Shown here piece after piece: positions 51,525 through 60,399 of a stretch of 60,697 nucleotides of DNA. Under the pieces are notes generated by a model that had not been told where the DNA came from, made no database searches, and saw nothing but the letters and a program-made list of their open reading frames with translations. The stretch comes from an uncultured Eubacterium sp. (GTDB lineage Bacteria; Bacillota; Clostridia; Lachnospirales; Lachnospiraceae). A program made the position numbers and the translations under genes. The DNA lies in NCBI GenBank assembly GCA_945920185.1, contig CAMEJP010000004.1:1-60697 (forward strand), written 5' to 3'. Position 1 is the stretch's first letter. Each line of letters starts with the position of its first letter.

Positions 51525-53474
51525 ATGTTATTTGTATTTATGTCTCAACCCGATTTTGCGTGTAATCCGCACGCATTGTGGAAATATGTTACAGATAATA
51601 CAGACCACGAAACCGCATGGATTGTAAAACGTATTGAACATGTACATACTCTTAGAAACAGAGGAATAGAATGTGAATTATATGATACTGTTGGCGCAGA
51701 AAGACTTTTGAGCAAGGCTGATTATATAGTTGCCAATTCATATACATTTCAGCAAATAGAAAAAAGACCGGATCAGATTATGGTTAATCTGTGGCACGGA
51801 AGCGGCATTAAGGCACATGATTACTATGACCATTTGCTTAATCCAAAACATGCCGTAAAGCTTAAGAAATTTTTCCAAAAAGTAGATTTGATGTGTGTTC
51901 ATAGCCTTGATGACAGATTCAGATTATCGGCACAGCTTAATTATGATATGAGAAGAAGTTATGTGACGGGACAGGCAAGGCTTGATTGTGTCAAATCAGC
52001 TGACGGAAAAAGTAAATTGGTTGAAGTTTTGGGAACTGAAATTGCATCGTATGATAAAATTATCTTTTTCGCTCCGTCATTTAGAGCTAATATGAGCTGC
52101 CATTCGGGAAAATTTATTTCAGATAATATTTTTAGAACGGATGATTTTGACGATGTTAAATTCAGCTCTTTTTTAAAAAAGCATAATGCTGCTTTTGTAT
52201 ATAAACTTCATCCGATTGAGCAGACCGCTTTCAAAGGCCGTGAATTTGCGATGAATTCAGACTGCTACGAATTGACGGACGATATGTTGTTTTCGTCAGA
52301 TATAAGATATACTGAATTGCTCAATGGATTTGATGTGATGATAAGCGATTATTCATCTATTGCATATGATTATCTGACACTCAACAGACCTATTATATAT
52401 TTGATTCCGGACTATAATGAATATAAAGAAGCAAAAGGATTTGTTTTTAACAATATTGATTATTATATGCCCGGAGAAAAAGTCCTTTCCTTTGAAAATT
52501 TGCTTGTTGCGCTTGAAGAAGAATTTGCAAATCCGGACAGGTATCTTAATGAACGAAATAATGTTATCCGGCAAAGATTTGATTTTTTGGACGACAAAGC
52601 TGCCGAGAGATGCTATAATGCCATAATGAATTTTCAACCGCCGGTGGAGGATTATATGGAATATAAAAGTAATCCTAAAAATAAAATGCCGTCGGATGCT
52701 CAAATGATAAAGGATAAAATTAAGGACAGAATAATAATTGACAGCACGGCTGAGTATACTGATGAGTATAAAAACAGGATTCTTGCTAATGAAGAAGAAG
52801 CTATGTATTATATTACTTCCGAATTGCCGGATGAATTTAAACAGATTCACAGTAGGTCTTCAGCTGAAATAGCAGATTTGGCTTTTTACAATCAGATTAA
52901 AAAGGCAAAAAACATTCAGATTATAAAAGTGCAGGGCGGCGTTGATTATAACTTTTTCAAAAATGCACGGGATTTCAAATCTGAAAATGACATTACACGA
53001 ATAGGATTTGCAGGTACTATTGACAACAGGATATATTTTGCGATGGTACAATGCCTTTGCGAAGTTTTTAAAGATGCAGAAATTGTATTTGCCGGAGATA
53101 TATTGGGAGATTTTCCGGTATGGCTTAACGGATATGACAATCTTAAATACATAGAGGCATCCTATGAGGAGCTGCCTGATATAATACGAACCTTTGATGT
53201 GGCTATTCTTCCTTTCTTTGGACGTCATCAGAAAACTGTTCCTTCAGAACTGTTTCAATACCTTGCAAGCGGTAAAATGGTAGTGACGTCAGATATGCCT
53301 TTTTTACCTGAATGTAAAGCTGTTTTGAGAAGCAAATCTATTTCGGATGCGGCAGAAAATGTGAAAATCGCATTGCGGTACAAGGACGACAAAGATATAA
53401 CAGAGTCAGCGTATGAAACAGCAAGAGAAAATGACTGGCAGGTAATAGCGGAAAAAATATTTGAAAGATACTGA
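51525..53474 (+). CDS. two-domain TagF-like / glycosyltransferase protein
   Basis: A 649-residue cytoplasmic or membrane-associated transferase. Residues 1 to about 375 are a CDP-glycerol glycerophosphotransferase domain: VNLWHGSGIKAHDYYDHL near 90, AFVYKLHPIEQTAFKGR near 230, MISDYSSIAYDYLTLNRP near 273. After a charged linker, residues about 430-649 form a GT-B type glycosyltransferase C-lobe (IGFAGTIDNRIYFAMVQCL, then AILPFFGRHQKTVPSELFQY, near 555). The pairing suggests it links a phosphodiester and a glycosidic step. AAGGTGAG is 7 bases before the ATG at 51525. Confidence 0.83.
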   Translation: MLFVFMSQPDFACNPHALWKYVTDNTDHETAWIVKRIEHVHTLRNRGIECELYDTVGAERLLSKADYIVANSYTFQQIEKRPDQIMVNLWHGSGIKAHDYYDHLLNPKHAVKLKKFFQKVDLMCVHSLDDRFRLSAQLNYDMRRSYVTGQARLDCVKSADGKSKLVEVLGTEIASYDKIIFFAPSFRANMSCHSGKFISDNIFRTDDFDDVKFSSFLKKHNAAFVYKLHPIEQTAFKGREFAMNSDCYELTDDMLFSSDIRYTELLNGFDVMISDYSSIAYDYLTLNRPIIYLIPDYNEYKEAKGFVFNNIDYYMPGEKVLSFENLLVALEEEFANPDRYLNERNNVIRQRFDFLDDKAAERCYNAIMNFQPPVEDYMEYKSNPKNKMPSDAQMIKDKIKDRIIIDSTAEYTDEYKNRILANEEEAMYYITSELPDEFKQIHSRSSAEIADLAFYNQIKKAKNIQIIKVQGGVDYNFFKNARDFKSENDITRIGFAGTIDNRIYFAMVQCLCEVFKDAEIVFAGDILGDFPVWLNGYDNLKYIEASYEELPDIIRTFDVAILPFFGRHQKTVPSELFQYLASGKMVVTSDMPFLPECKAVLRSKSISDAAENVKIALRYKDDKDITESAYETARENDWQVIAEKIFERY

Positions 53475-53482
53475 GGATTGAA

Positions 53483-54547
53483 ATGAATCTTAACGTGATA
53501 GAAGAGTCGCTGAATAAAGTTTTGGAATTCTATAACAACAGAAAAGTCGTGATTTGGAGTAATTGCATCACTTCACAGACAATAGCTGAAAAGCTTAGGG
53601 ATGACTACGGGATAGAGACAGCATTTTTTGTGGATAACGATTCTGCCAAAACAAATAATTGGAACACTTATCTTCCGGAAATGTTGAGAGGAAGACGTGA
53701 GGAATATTTTGTCGTTGTGCCTATAGCATTTCACCGGTCGCTGAAAAATCAGCTTACGGAATACGGCTATAAGAAAAATGAAGATTATTATTATTTTGCA
53801 GATTGTATTGTTGAGGACAGCGAAGATTATTATGAAGATGAACACGGAAATAAAGTAAAAGGTTATCATAAAGGTGCCAGCTTTATTTTTACTTCGTATA
53901 ACTCAGCGGTTGAAATCGGCAAAAGGGTTACCTTTAACAATGTTAAAATGAAAATTCCAAAAGATACATATGTGTACATAGGTGATGATTCGGTACTGGA
54001 CAATGTGTTTTTTGATTTTATGGTCGGAAACATAAAATGTGTAATCGGAAAATCCGTAAGCATGAGCAAAAGCTTAATAAGAATGGCTTGTGGTTCAGTT
54101 TTGGATATCGGAGATAATGTTACGGCACAAAATAATTTTTTTATAAGACAGATAGGATTAAGCACTATAAAAATCGGAAAGGACTGTATGTTTTCGTATG
54201 ATGTGGAGCTTCGTACCGGGGACGGTCATTCGATATTTGATGTCACAGACGGCAGAAATATAAACTCCACAGAGGAAATACGTAAAAATTCAAAGATAAT
54301 AATCGGCGAGCATGTTTGGGTAGGAATGAATGCATTGCTGATGAATAACGCAAAAATCGGCTCCGGAAGCATTATTGGAGCAAAAAGTCTTGTTAAAAAA
54401 GAAATTCCGAATAATTGTATTGCAGCAGGCATACCGGCGAGAGTTATCAGGAAAAATGTGAGCTGGAGCAGAAAAAACGGCTCAGAGGATATTATGGATT
54501 GCGGAAATGATTATATCAGCCTGACGGATGAAAGCTATGAACGGTGA
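53483..54547 (+). CDS. hexapeptide-repeat acetyltransferase
   Basis: A 354-residue protein. An N-terminal Rossmann-like segment (KVVIWSNCITSQTIAEKLRD, then FVDNDSAKTNN) resembles the N-terminal part of PglD-like transferases. From about residue 140 a left-handed beta-helix follows with isoleucine-rich hexapeptides (TIKIGKDCMFSYDVELRTGD, then IGEHVWVGMNALLMNNAKIG) and GIPARVIRKN near the end, as in LacA/NodL-type acyltransferases. Last gene of the glycopolymer cluster; it may O- or N-acetylate the repeat unit. Confidence 0.82.
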   Translation: MNLNVIEESLNKVLEFYNNRKVVIWSNCITSQTIAEKLRDDYGIETAFFVDNDSAKTNNWNTYLPEMLRGRREEYFVVVPIAFHRSLKNQLTEYGYKKNEDYYYFADCIVEDSEDYYEDEHGNKVKGYHKGASFIFTSYNSAVEIGKRVTFNNVKMKIPKDTYVYIGDDSVLDNVFFDFMVGNIKCVIGKSVSMSKSLIRMACGSVLDIGDNVTAQNNFFIRQIGLSTIKIGKDCMFSYDVELRTGDGHSIFDVTDGRNINSTEEIRKNSKIIIGEHVWVGMNALLMNNAKIGSGSIIGAKSLVKKEIPNNCIAAGIPARVIRKNVSWSRKNGSEDIMDCGNDYISLTDESYER

Positions 54548-54614
54548 TTGATATAGAGTTCAGTTTTTTGATATTGACATCTTAAAAACTCAGATAAAAC
54601 TTATAAAAAAGTGC

Positions 54615-54643
54615 TTGACTTTAAATGCCATACTGGCTATAAT
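54615..54643 (+). promoter_or_regulatory. sigma-A promoter for rpsL-rpsG-fusA
   Basis: TTGACT (54615-54620), 17-base spacer, TATAAT (54638-54643), followed by a leader of about 115 nt that includes the hairpin TATTTAAC/GTTAAATA (54698-54718). Confidence 0.85.
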
Positions 54644-54762
54644 TAGTTAGTGTGGCTATTTTTGTCGGTATGATTGCCGCGGGCTGCACAACTGATTTAT
54701 TTAACATTGAGTTAAATAGATTGCAACCTATGTTAAAATCTAATTCCAGGAGGTGAAAATTA

Positions 54763-55182
54763 ATGCCTACATTTAACCAGTTAGTTAAGAACGGAAGACA
54801 GACAGCAGTAAAGAAAGCTAAGGCTCCTGCATTGCTTAAGGGATACAATTCTCTTCAGAAGAAGGCAACTGATACAGCTGCTCCACAGAAGAGAGGCGTA
54901 TGTACAGCTGTTAAGACAGCTACACCTAAGAAGCCTAACTCAGCTTTAAGAAAGATTGCCAGAGTTCGTCTTTCAAACGGTATCGAGGTTACAAGCTACA
55001 TCCCGGGCGAAGGTCACAACCTTCAGGAGCACAGTGTTGTTCTTATCCGTGGTGGAAGAGTAAAGGACTTACCAGGTACAAGATACCACATTGTCAGAGG
55101 TACACTTGATACAGCAGGTGTTGCCAAGAGAAGACAAGCGCGTTCAAAGTATGGTGCTAAGAGACCAAAGGACGCAAAATAA
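54763..55182 (+). CDS. rpsL: 30S ribosomal protein S12
   Basis: Decoding-centre protein, 139 aa. [20 protein letters not shown] and [20 protein letters not shown] are typical; the Lys in KKPNSALRK that determines streptomycin sensitivity is wild type. AGGAGGTG precedes the ATG. It opens the rpsL-rpsG-fusA string. Confidence 0.96.
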   Translation: MPTFNQLVKNGRQTAVKKAKAPALLKGYNSLQKKATDTAAPQKRGVCTAVKTATPKKPNSALRKIARVRLSNGIEVTSYIPGEGHNLQEHSVVLIRGGRVKDLPGTRYHIVRGTLDTAGVAKRRQARSKYGAKRPKDAK

Positions 55183-55346
55183 GATAAAACTTACAGTTAA
55201 ATTATTATAGTGCCGGAATTAGATATTAGCGTAGTTCCTAAAGGTTGCAGGATTTATGATAGATAATGCCGAGCGCGAACACATTTATTGTGAGTACCTA
55301 TGAATTAATACGACATTTTGTCAAAAATATTAAGGAGGGAAGAACC

Positions 55347-55817
55347 GTGCCACGTAAAGGACATACTCAGAAAAGAGAAGTATTAGCGGACCCATTATAC
55401 AATAACAAGGTTGTTACAAAGCTTATCAACAACATTATGCTTGACGGTAAGAAAGGTGTAGCACAGAAGATTGTATACGGAGCATTCGATAGAATTGCAA
55501 CAAAGACTGACAGACCTGCCCTTGAAGTATTTGAAGAGGCTATGAACAACATCATGCCAGTACTCGAGGTTAAGGCAAGACGTATCGGCGGTGCAACATA
55601 TCAGGTTCCTATCGAGGTTAAGCCGGACAGAAGACAAGCACTTGCACTTCGTTGGCTTACAATGTTTTCACGCAAGAGAGGCGAGAAGACAATGGAAGAG
55701 AGACTTGCTAATGAAATTTTAGATGCGGCTAACAATACAGGTGCATCTGTTAAGAGAAAAGAAGATATGCACAAGATGGCAGAAGCAAACAAGGCTTTTG
55801 CTCATTACAGATTCTAA
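55347..55817 (+). CDS. rpsG: 30S ribosomal protein S7
   Basis: Primary 16S rRNA-binding protein, 156 aa, beginning (V)[19 protein letters not shown], with [20 protein letters not shown] near 80. Translation starts at GTG 55347, preceded by AAGGAGGG; the upstream in-frame extension (from 55266) is not part of S7. Confidence 0.95.
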   Translation: MPRKGHTQKREVLADPLYNNKVVTKLINNIMLDGKKGVAQKIVYGAFDRIATKTDRPALEVFEEAMNNIMPVLEVKARRIGGATYQVPIEVKPDRRQALALRWLTMFSRKRGEKTMEERLANEILDAANNTGASVKRKEDMHKMAEANKAFAHYRF

Positions 55818-55841
55818 TAAAAATTATAGGAGGAATAATCC

Positions 55842-58004
55842 ATGGCTGGAAGAGAATATCCATTGGAGAGAACCAGAAATATTGGTATTATGGCTCACAT
55901 CGATGCTGGTAAGACAACATTGACAGAGCGTATCCTTTATTATACAGGTGTTAATCATAAGATTGGTGATACTCATGAAGGTACTGCTACCATGGACTGG
56001 ATGGCTCAGGAGCAGGAAAGAGGTATTACAATCACTTCAGCTGCCACAACTTGTCATTGGACACTTGAGGAAAATGGCAAAAAGAAAGCTGGAGCTCCGG
56101 AATATCGTATCAATATCATTGATACTCCTGGTCACGTAGACTTTACGGTTGAGGTTGAGCGTTCACTTAGAGTACTTGATGGTGCCGTAGGTGTATTCGA
56201 TGCACAGAACGGTGTAGAGCCACAGTCAGAGAACGTATGGCGTCAGGCTGATAAGTACAACGTACCACGTATGGCATTCATGAACAAGATGGATAAGATG
56301 GGTGCAGATTTCTTTGGATCATGCAAGCAGCTTATTACAAAGCTTGGTAAGAATCCTGTACTTGTACAGATACCTATTGGTAAAGAAGAGACATTCAAGG
56401 GTATTATTGACTTGTTTGAAATGCAGGCATATGTATTTAACGGCGACAAGGGCGATGATATCGTTGTAAGTGAAATACCGGAAGACCTCAAGGATATGGC
56501 TGAGGAATACCACGAGAAGTTAATTGAGCAGTGTGCTGAACTTGACGAGGAAATTATGGAGAAGTACCTTGAGGGTGAGGAACTTACAGTTCCTGAACTT
56601 AAGGCAGCTTTAAGAAAAGGTACGATTGAAGGAACTGCTATCCCATGTCTTTGCGGTACTGCTTATAAGAACAAGGGTGTACAGAAGCTTCTTGATGCGG
56701 TACTTGAGTATATGCCGGCTCCTACAGATATCCCGGATGTTAATGCTAAGGATGAAGATGGAAATGATATAACAGTTAAGTCTTCAGATGATGAGCCGTT
56801 TTCTGCTCTTGCATTTAAGATTATGACTGACCCATTTGTCGGTAAGTTAGCATTCTTTAGAGTTTATTCAGGTACATTGAACGCAGGTTCTTATGTACTT
56901 AACTCAACAAAGAATAAGAAAGAAAGAGTTGGACGTATCCTTCAGATGCATGCCAACAACAGAAAAGAAATAGATAAGGTTTACTCAGGCGATATCGCTG
57001 CAGCAGTAGGTCTTAAGATTACAGTTACAGGTGATACAATCTGTGACGAACAGCATCCTGTTATCTTAGAGTCTATGGAATTCCCAGAGCCGGTTATCGA
57101 GCTTGCTATTGAGCCAAAGACAAAGAATGATCAGGGTAAGATGGGTGAAGCTTTAGCAAAGCTTGCTGAAGAAGATCCTACATTCCGTGCACATACAGAT
57201 CAGGAAACAGGTCAGACTATTATTGCAGGTATGGGTGAGTTACACCTTGATATCATCGTAGACAGACTTTTAAGAGAATTCAAGGTTGAAGCAAATGTTG
57301 GTGCTCCACAGGTTGCTTACAGAGAGTGCTTTACAAAGGCTGTTGATGTTGACAGTAAGTATGCTAAGCAGTCAGGCGGTCGTGGTCAGTATGGTCACTG
57401 TAAGGTACATTTTGAGCCAATGGAAGCTAACTGCGATAAGTTTGAAGTTGAGACAAAGAACACAGTATTAATTAATGAGCCACCGGTAATGTTCTGTGAG
57501 TCTTCAGTAGTCGGCGGTGCTATTCCTAAGGAATACATTCCTGCTGTTGCTGAGGGTATCAGAGATGCTGCAAATTCAGGTATTCTTGCCGGATTCCCGG
57601 TACTTGGTATCAAGGCAAATATCTACGATGGTTCATACCATGAAGTCGATTCTTCAGAAATGGCATTCCACATTGCCGGTTCTATGGCATTTAAGGATGC
57701 TATGGCAAAGGCAGCTCCTGCACTTCTTGAGCCTATCATGAAGGTAGAGATTACAATGCCTGAAGAGTACATGGGTGATGTAATCGGTGACATTAACTCA
57801 CGTAGAGGTCAGATTGAAGGTATGGAAGATATCTCTGGCGGTAAGATGGTTAAGGCTTATGTTCCGCTTTCAGAAATGTTTGGTTATGCTACAGACCTTC
57901 GTTCTAAGACACAGGGTCGTGGTAACTACTCAATGTTCTTTGATAAGTATATGCAGGCTCCAAAGTCAGTTCAGGATAAGATTGTTGCATCAAAAGCAAA
58001 ATAA
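55842..58004 (+). CDS. fusA: elongation factor G
   Basis: Translocase GTPase, 720 aa, slightly longer than the usual ~700. G1 [32 protein letters not shown] (G3) and [10 protein letters not shown] (G4) are present, and the C-terminal domains contain [47 protein letters not shown] precedes the ATG. It is 24 bp after rpsG. Confidence 0.97.
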   Translation: MAGREYPLERTRNIGIMAHIDAGKTTLTERILYYTGVNHKIGDTHEGTATMDWMAQEQERGITITSAATTCHWTLEENGKKKAGAPEYRINIIDTPGHVDFTVEVERSLRVLDGAVGVFDAQNGVEPQSENVWRQADKYNVPRMAFMNKMDKMGADFFGSCKQLITKLGKNPVLVQIPIGKEETFKGIIDLFEMQAYVFNGDKGDDIVVSEIPEDLKDMAEEYHEKLIEQCAELDEEIMEKYLEGEELTVPELKAALRKGTIEGTAIPCLCGTAYKNKGVQKLLDAVLEYMPAPTDIPDVNAKDEDGNDITVKSSDDEPFSALAFKIMTDPFVGKLAFFRVYSGTLNAGSYVLNSTKNKKERVGRILQMHANNRKEIDKVYSGDIAAAVGLKITVTGDTICDEQHPVILESMEFPEPVIELAIEPKTKNDQGKMGEALAKLAEEDPTFRAHTDQETGQTIIAGMGELHLDIIVDRLLREFKVEANVGAPQVAYRECFTKAVDVDSKYAKQSGGRGQYGHCKVHFEPMEANCDKFEVETKNTVLINEPPVMFCESSVVGGAIPKEYIPAVAEGIRDAANSGILAGFPVLGIKANIYDGSYHEVDSSEMAFHIAGSMAFKDAMAKAAPALLEPIMKVEITMPEEYMGDVIGDINSRRGQIEGMEDISGGKMVKAYVPLSEMFGYATDLRSKTQGRGNYSMFFDKYMQAPKSVQDKIVASKAK

Positions 58005-58007
58005 TTC

Positions 58008-58036
58008 TTGAAATATTGGAAAATATTTAATATAAT
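58008..58036 (+). promoter_or_regulatory. sigma-A promoter of tuf
   Basis: TTGAAA (58008-58013), 17-base spacer, TATAAT (58031-58036), in the fusA-tuf gap. Gives tuf its own transcript with a leader of about 105 nt. Confidence 0.8.
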
Positions 58037-58041
58037 AGTAT

Positions 58042-58087
58042 ACAAGCGTGATAGTACACAGGGTACTTGAAAACGCTTGTGTACTAT
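58042..58087 (+). promoter_or_regulatory. tuf leader with two competing stems
   Basis: Stem A: ACAAGCG (58042-58048) with CGCTTGT (58074-58080). Stem B: ATAGTACACA (58051-58060) with TGTGTACTAT (58078-58087). They share 58078-58080, so only one can fully form. Function unknown. Confidence 0.5.
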
Positions 58088-58149
58088 AATTCAAATCTAT
58101 ATAATAGTTATTAAGCCCAAAGGGGCAAATTAAAGGAGGACTTTTTAAA

Positions 58150-59343
58150 ATGGCTAAAGCTAAATTTGAAAGAACTAAACCACATTGTAACATTGGTACA
58201 ATTGGACACGTTGATCATGGTAAAACAACATTGACAGCTGCTATCACAAAGACTCTTCATGAGAGACTTGGTACAGGTGAGGCTGTTGCATTCGAGAACA
58301 TCGATAAGGCTCCGGAGGAGAGAGAAAGAGGTATCACAATTTCTACTGCTCACGTTGAGTACGAGACAGCGAAGAGACACTATGCACACGTTGACTGTCC
58401 GGGACATGCCGATTATGTAAAGAACATGATCACAGGTGCTGCTCAGATGGATGGTGCTATCCTCGTTGTTGCTGCTACTGATGGTGTTATGGCTCAGACA
58501 AGAGAGCACATCCTTCTTGCTCGTCAGGTAGGTGTTCCATACGTTGTAGTATTTATGAACAAGTGTGATATGGTTGACGACCCAGAGCTTCTTGAGTTAG
58601 TTGAGATGGAAGTTAGAGATCTTCTTAACGAGTATGATTTCCCAGGCGATGATACTCCAATCATCCAGGGTTCAGCTCTTAAGGCTCTTGAGGATCCATC
58701 AAGCGAGTGGGGCGACAAGATTCTTGAGCTCTTTGATGCTATTGATTCATATATTCCAGATCCAGAGAGAGAGACAGATAAGCCATTCCTTATGCCGGTA
58801 GAGGATGTATTCACAATCACAGGTCGTGGTACTGTTGCTACAGGTAGAGTAGAGCGTGGTGTTCTTCATGTAAATGAAGAAGTTGAAATCGTTGGTGTTA
58901 AGGATGAGTCTCGTAAGACTGTTGTTACAGGTATCGAGATGTTCAGAAAGCTTCTTGATGAGGCTATGCCAGGTGATAACATTGGTGCACTTCTTAGAGG
59001 TGTTCAGAGAACTGATATCGTTAGAGGTCAGGTTATCTGTAAGCCAGGTTCAATCACACCACACAATAAGTTCACAGCTCAGGTTTACGTATTGACAAAA
59101 GAAGAAGGTGGACGTCATACTCCATTCTTCAACAACTATCGTCCACAGTTCTACTTCAGAACAACTGACGTAACAGGTGTTATCGAGTTACCAGCTGGTA
59201 CAGAGATGTGTATGCCTGGTGATAACGTAGAAATGACTATCGAACTGATTCACCCAATCGCTATGGAGCAGGGTCTTACATTCGCTATCCGTGAAGGTGG
59301 ACGTACAGTAGGTTCTGGTAGAGTTGCTACTATCGTTGAATAA
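58150..59343 (+). CDS. tuf: elongation factor Tu
   Basis: Delivers aminoacyl-tRNA to the ribosome. The 397 residues contain [15 protein letters not shown] (G1), [12 protein letters not shown] (G3), NKCDMV (G4), and the C-terminal [25 protein letters not shown] precedes the ATG at 58150. Codon usage is strongly biased, as expected. Flanked by its own promoter and a strong terminator. Confidence 0.98.
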   Translation: MAKAKFERTKPHCNIGTIGHVDHGKTTLTAAITKTLHERLGTGEAVAFENIDKAPEERERGITISTAHVEYETAKRHYAHVDCPGHADYVKNMITGAAQMDGAILVVAATDGVMAQTREHILLARQVGVPYVVVFMNKCDMVDDPELLELVEMEVRDLLNEYDFPGDDTPIIQGSALKALEDPSSEWGDKILELFDAIDSYIPDPERETDKPFLMPVEDVFTITGRGTVATGRVERGVLHVNEEVEIVGVKDESRKTVVTGIEMFRKLLDEAMPGDNIGALLRGVQRTDIVRGQVICKPGSITPHNKFTAQVYVLTKEEGGRHTPFFNNYRPQFYFRTTDVTGVIELPAGTEMCMPGDNVEMTIELIHPIAMEQGLTFAIREGGRTVGSGRVATIVE

Positions 59344-59377
59344 TTTCAATTGATAGTGTCACAAAGCTAGTAATTAT

Positions 59378-59413
59378 AAGGCTTTCCGTGTTTTTACACG
59401 GAGAGCCTTTTTT
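59378..59413 (+). terminator. tuf terminator
   Basis: AAGGCTTTCCGTGT and ACACGGAGAGCCTT (59378-59391, 59396-59409) form a stem with one mismatch and a TTTT loop, then Ts. It marks the end of the core-genome block. Confidence 0.92.
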
Positions 59414-59499
59414 ACGTTTGCACGTAATAAATTTTGATTAGTGGCTCCAAAATGGCTCCATGATACGTGATAATACTTGTGTTCGTCAATCTTTGGACA
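59414..59499. mobile_element. probable left boundary of an integrated element
   Basis: Between the tuf terminator and the repressor terminator is a short AT-rich stretch with the direct repeat GGCTCCA (59443-59458 region, TGGCTCCAAAATGGCTCC) and partly similar ACGTAATAA/ACGTGATAA segments. Because the repressor, excisionase-like gene and integrase follow to the right, attL should lie here. The other end is outside the window, so the core cannot be defined. Confidence 0.45.
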
Positions 59500-59534
59500 T
59501 AAAAAATCCCCTAAGTTTTGACACTTAAGGGATT
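59500..59534 (-). terminator. terminator of repressor gene
   Basis: AATCCCCTAAGT and ACTTAAGGGATT (59505-59516, 59523-59534) pair at 11 of 12 positions; on the minus strand the stem is followed by T6. Confidence 0.8.
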
Positions 59535-59540
59535 CAATTC

Positions 59541-60032
59541 CTACCATTTTGTTATTTTCTTTATATCAGCTGCACGGTCAGGGTCTCTCTTGATAGACAG
59601 CTGTGCTTTGATATATTGGTCTACATCATTTCTGCCTTCATCTGATAACTGATAGTAGTTTGTCAGATGTTCATCTAATTTAGGCATATTATTTTTCCCA
59701 AACAAACACATAAGTGGATATAAGGTATTTTTGAGGTATCGTTTGATTCGGTTCCCATCCAAAATTTCATCCATGCCGGATGGAAGTTCTGGTAGAGTGA
59801 TAGAATCGTTTTTGTCCCAATTCTCTGAATTGAGAGATGCATCTGAGCAAATCTCAGATACTTCGATACCTAAAGCATTGGCAATTCGTAATGCGAAATC
59901 AAAACGAATAGAAGTATCTTTTTGAATGATTGAGTATATAGTCGTTGGGCTTATAGTGGTTTCTCTCGCAACCCAACGTACACTTTTACCTTTCTGTTCA
60001 AGGATTTCCTTTAATCTTTGTCCGTCTCCCAT
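59541..60032 (-). CDS. XRE family transcriptional repressor of mobile element
   Basis: A 163-residue regulator. Residues about 5-60 form an HTH_XRE domain: GQRLKEILEQKGKSVRWVAR, then ISPTTIYSIIQKDTSIRFDF and ALRIANALGIEVSEI. The C-terminal half is charged and unassigned, without the LexA-like peptidase motif. The ATG at 60032 has AAGGATGG upstream; an ATG at 60044 overlaps that site. It faces away from the excisionase/integrase genes across a region with four GTACGA-type operators. Confidence 0.85.
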   Translation of the reverse strand: MGDGQRLKEILEQKGKSVRWVARETTISPTTIYSIIQKDTSIRFDFALRIANALGIEVSEICSDASLNSENWDKNDSITLPELPSGMDEILDGNRIKRYLKNTLYPLMCLFGKNNMPKLDEHLTNYYQLSDEGRNDVDQYIKAQLSIKRDPDRAADIKKITKW

Positions 60033-60059
60033 GGCTAACACCATCCTTTCTACTTATGG

Positions 60060-60174
60060 ATTATAACATGGTGTACGAAAAAAGTACATAGAAAATTTAA
60101 AAATGTACGAAAAATGATTGACAGTACGAAATTCGTACACTATAATGACAATATAAACAGTACGAAAATCGTAC
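60060..60174. promoter_or_regulatory. divergent promoter/operator region of the element
   Basis: Operators: O1 GTACGAAAAAAGTAC (60073-60087), O2 half-site GTACGAAAAATGATT (60105-60119), O3 GTACGAAATTCGTAC (60124-60138), O4 GTACGAAAATCGTAC (60160-60174). A rightward promoter TTGACA (60118-60123), 17-base spacer and TATAAT (60141-60146) has O3 exactly in the spacer. A leftward -10 TATAAT lies at 60060-60065 on the minus strand, with O1 just upstream. Confidence 0.85.
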
Positions 60175-60196
60175 ATTCTAAAAAGGAGGTGAGACC

Positions 60197-60385
60197 ATGA
60201 ATCGTACAAAGTATTTATTAACGGCAGATGATGTTAAGGACTATCTGGAATGTTCCAGAGACCATGCATACAAGGTTATCAAGAAATTGAATCTTGAACT
60301 TGCATCCATGGGATACGAAGTAGAAGCTGGCAAAGTGCCACGCAAATTCTTCGCAGAAAAATTTTATGGCTTTGAAGCATCGTAG
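60197..60385 (+). CDS. excisionase-like small HTH protein
   Basis: A 62-residue basic DNA-binding protein (TKYLLTADDVKDYLECSRDH, then AYKVIKKLNLELASMGYEVE) with a winged-helix/MerR-like helix, resembling Xis or Excisionase-type helix-turn-helix proteins that precede Tn916/ICE-type integrases. AAGGAGGTGAG precedes the ATG. It lies 14 bp before the integrase. Directionality-factor function is inferred from position and size. Confidence 0.75.
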   Translation: MNRTKYLLTADDVKDYLECSRDHAYKVIKKLNLELASMGYEVEAGKVPRKFFAEKFYGFEAS

Positions 60386-60399
60386 AAAGGAGGAAGATT

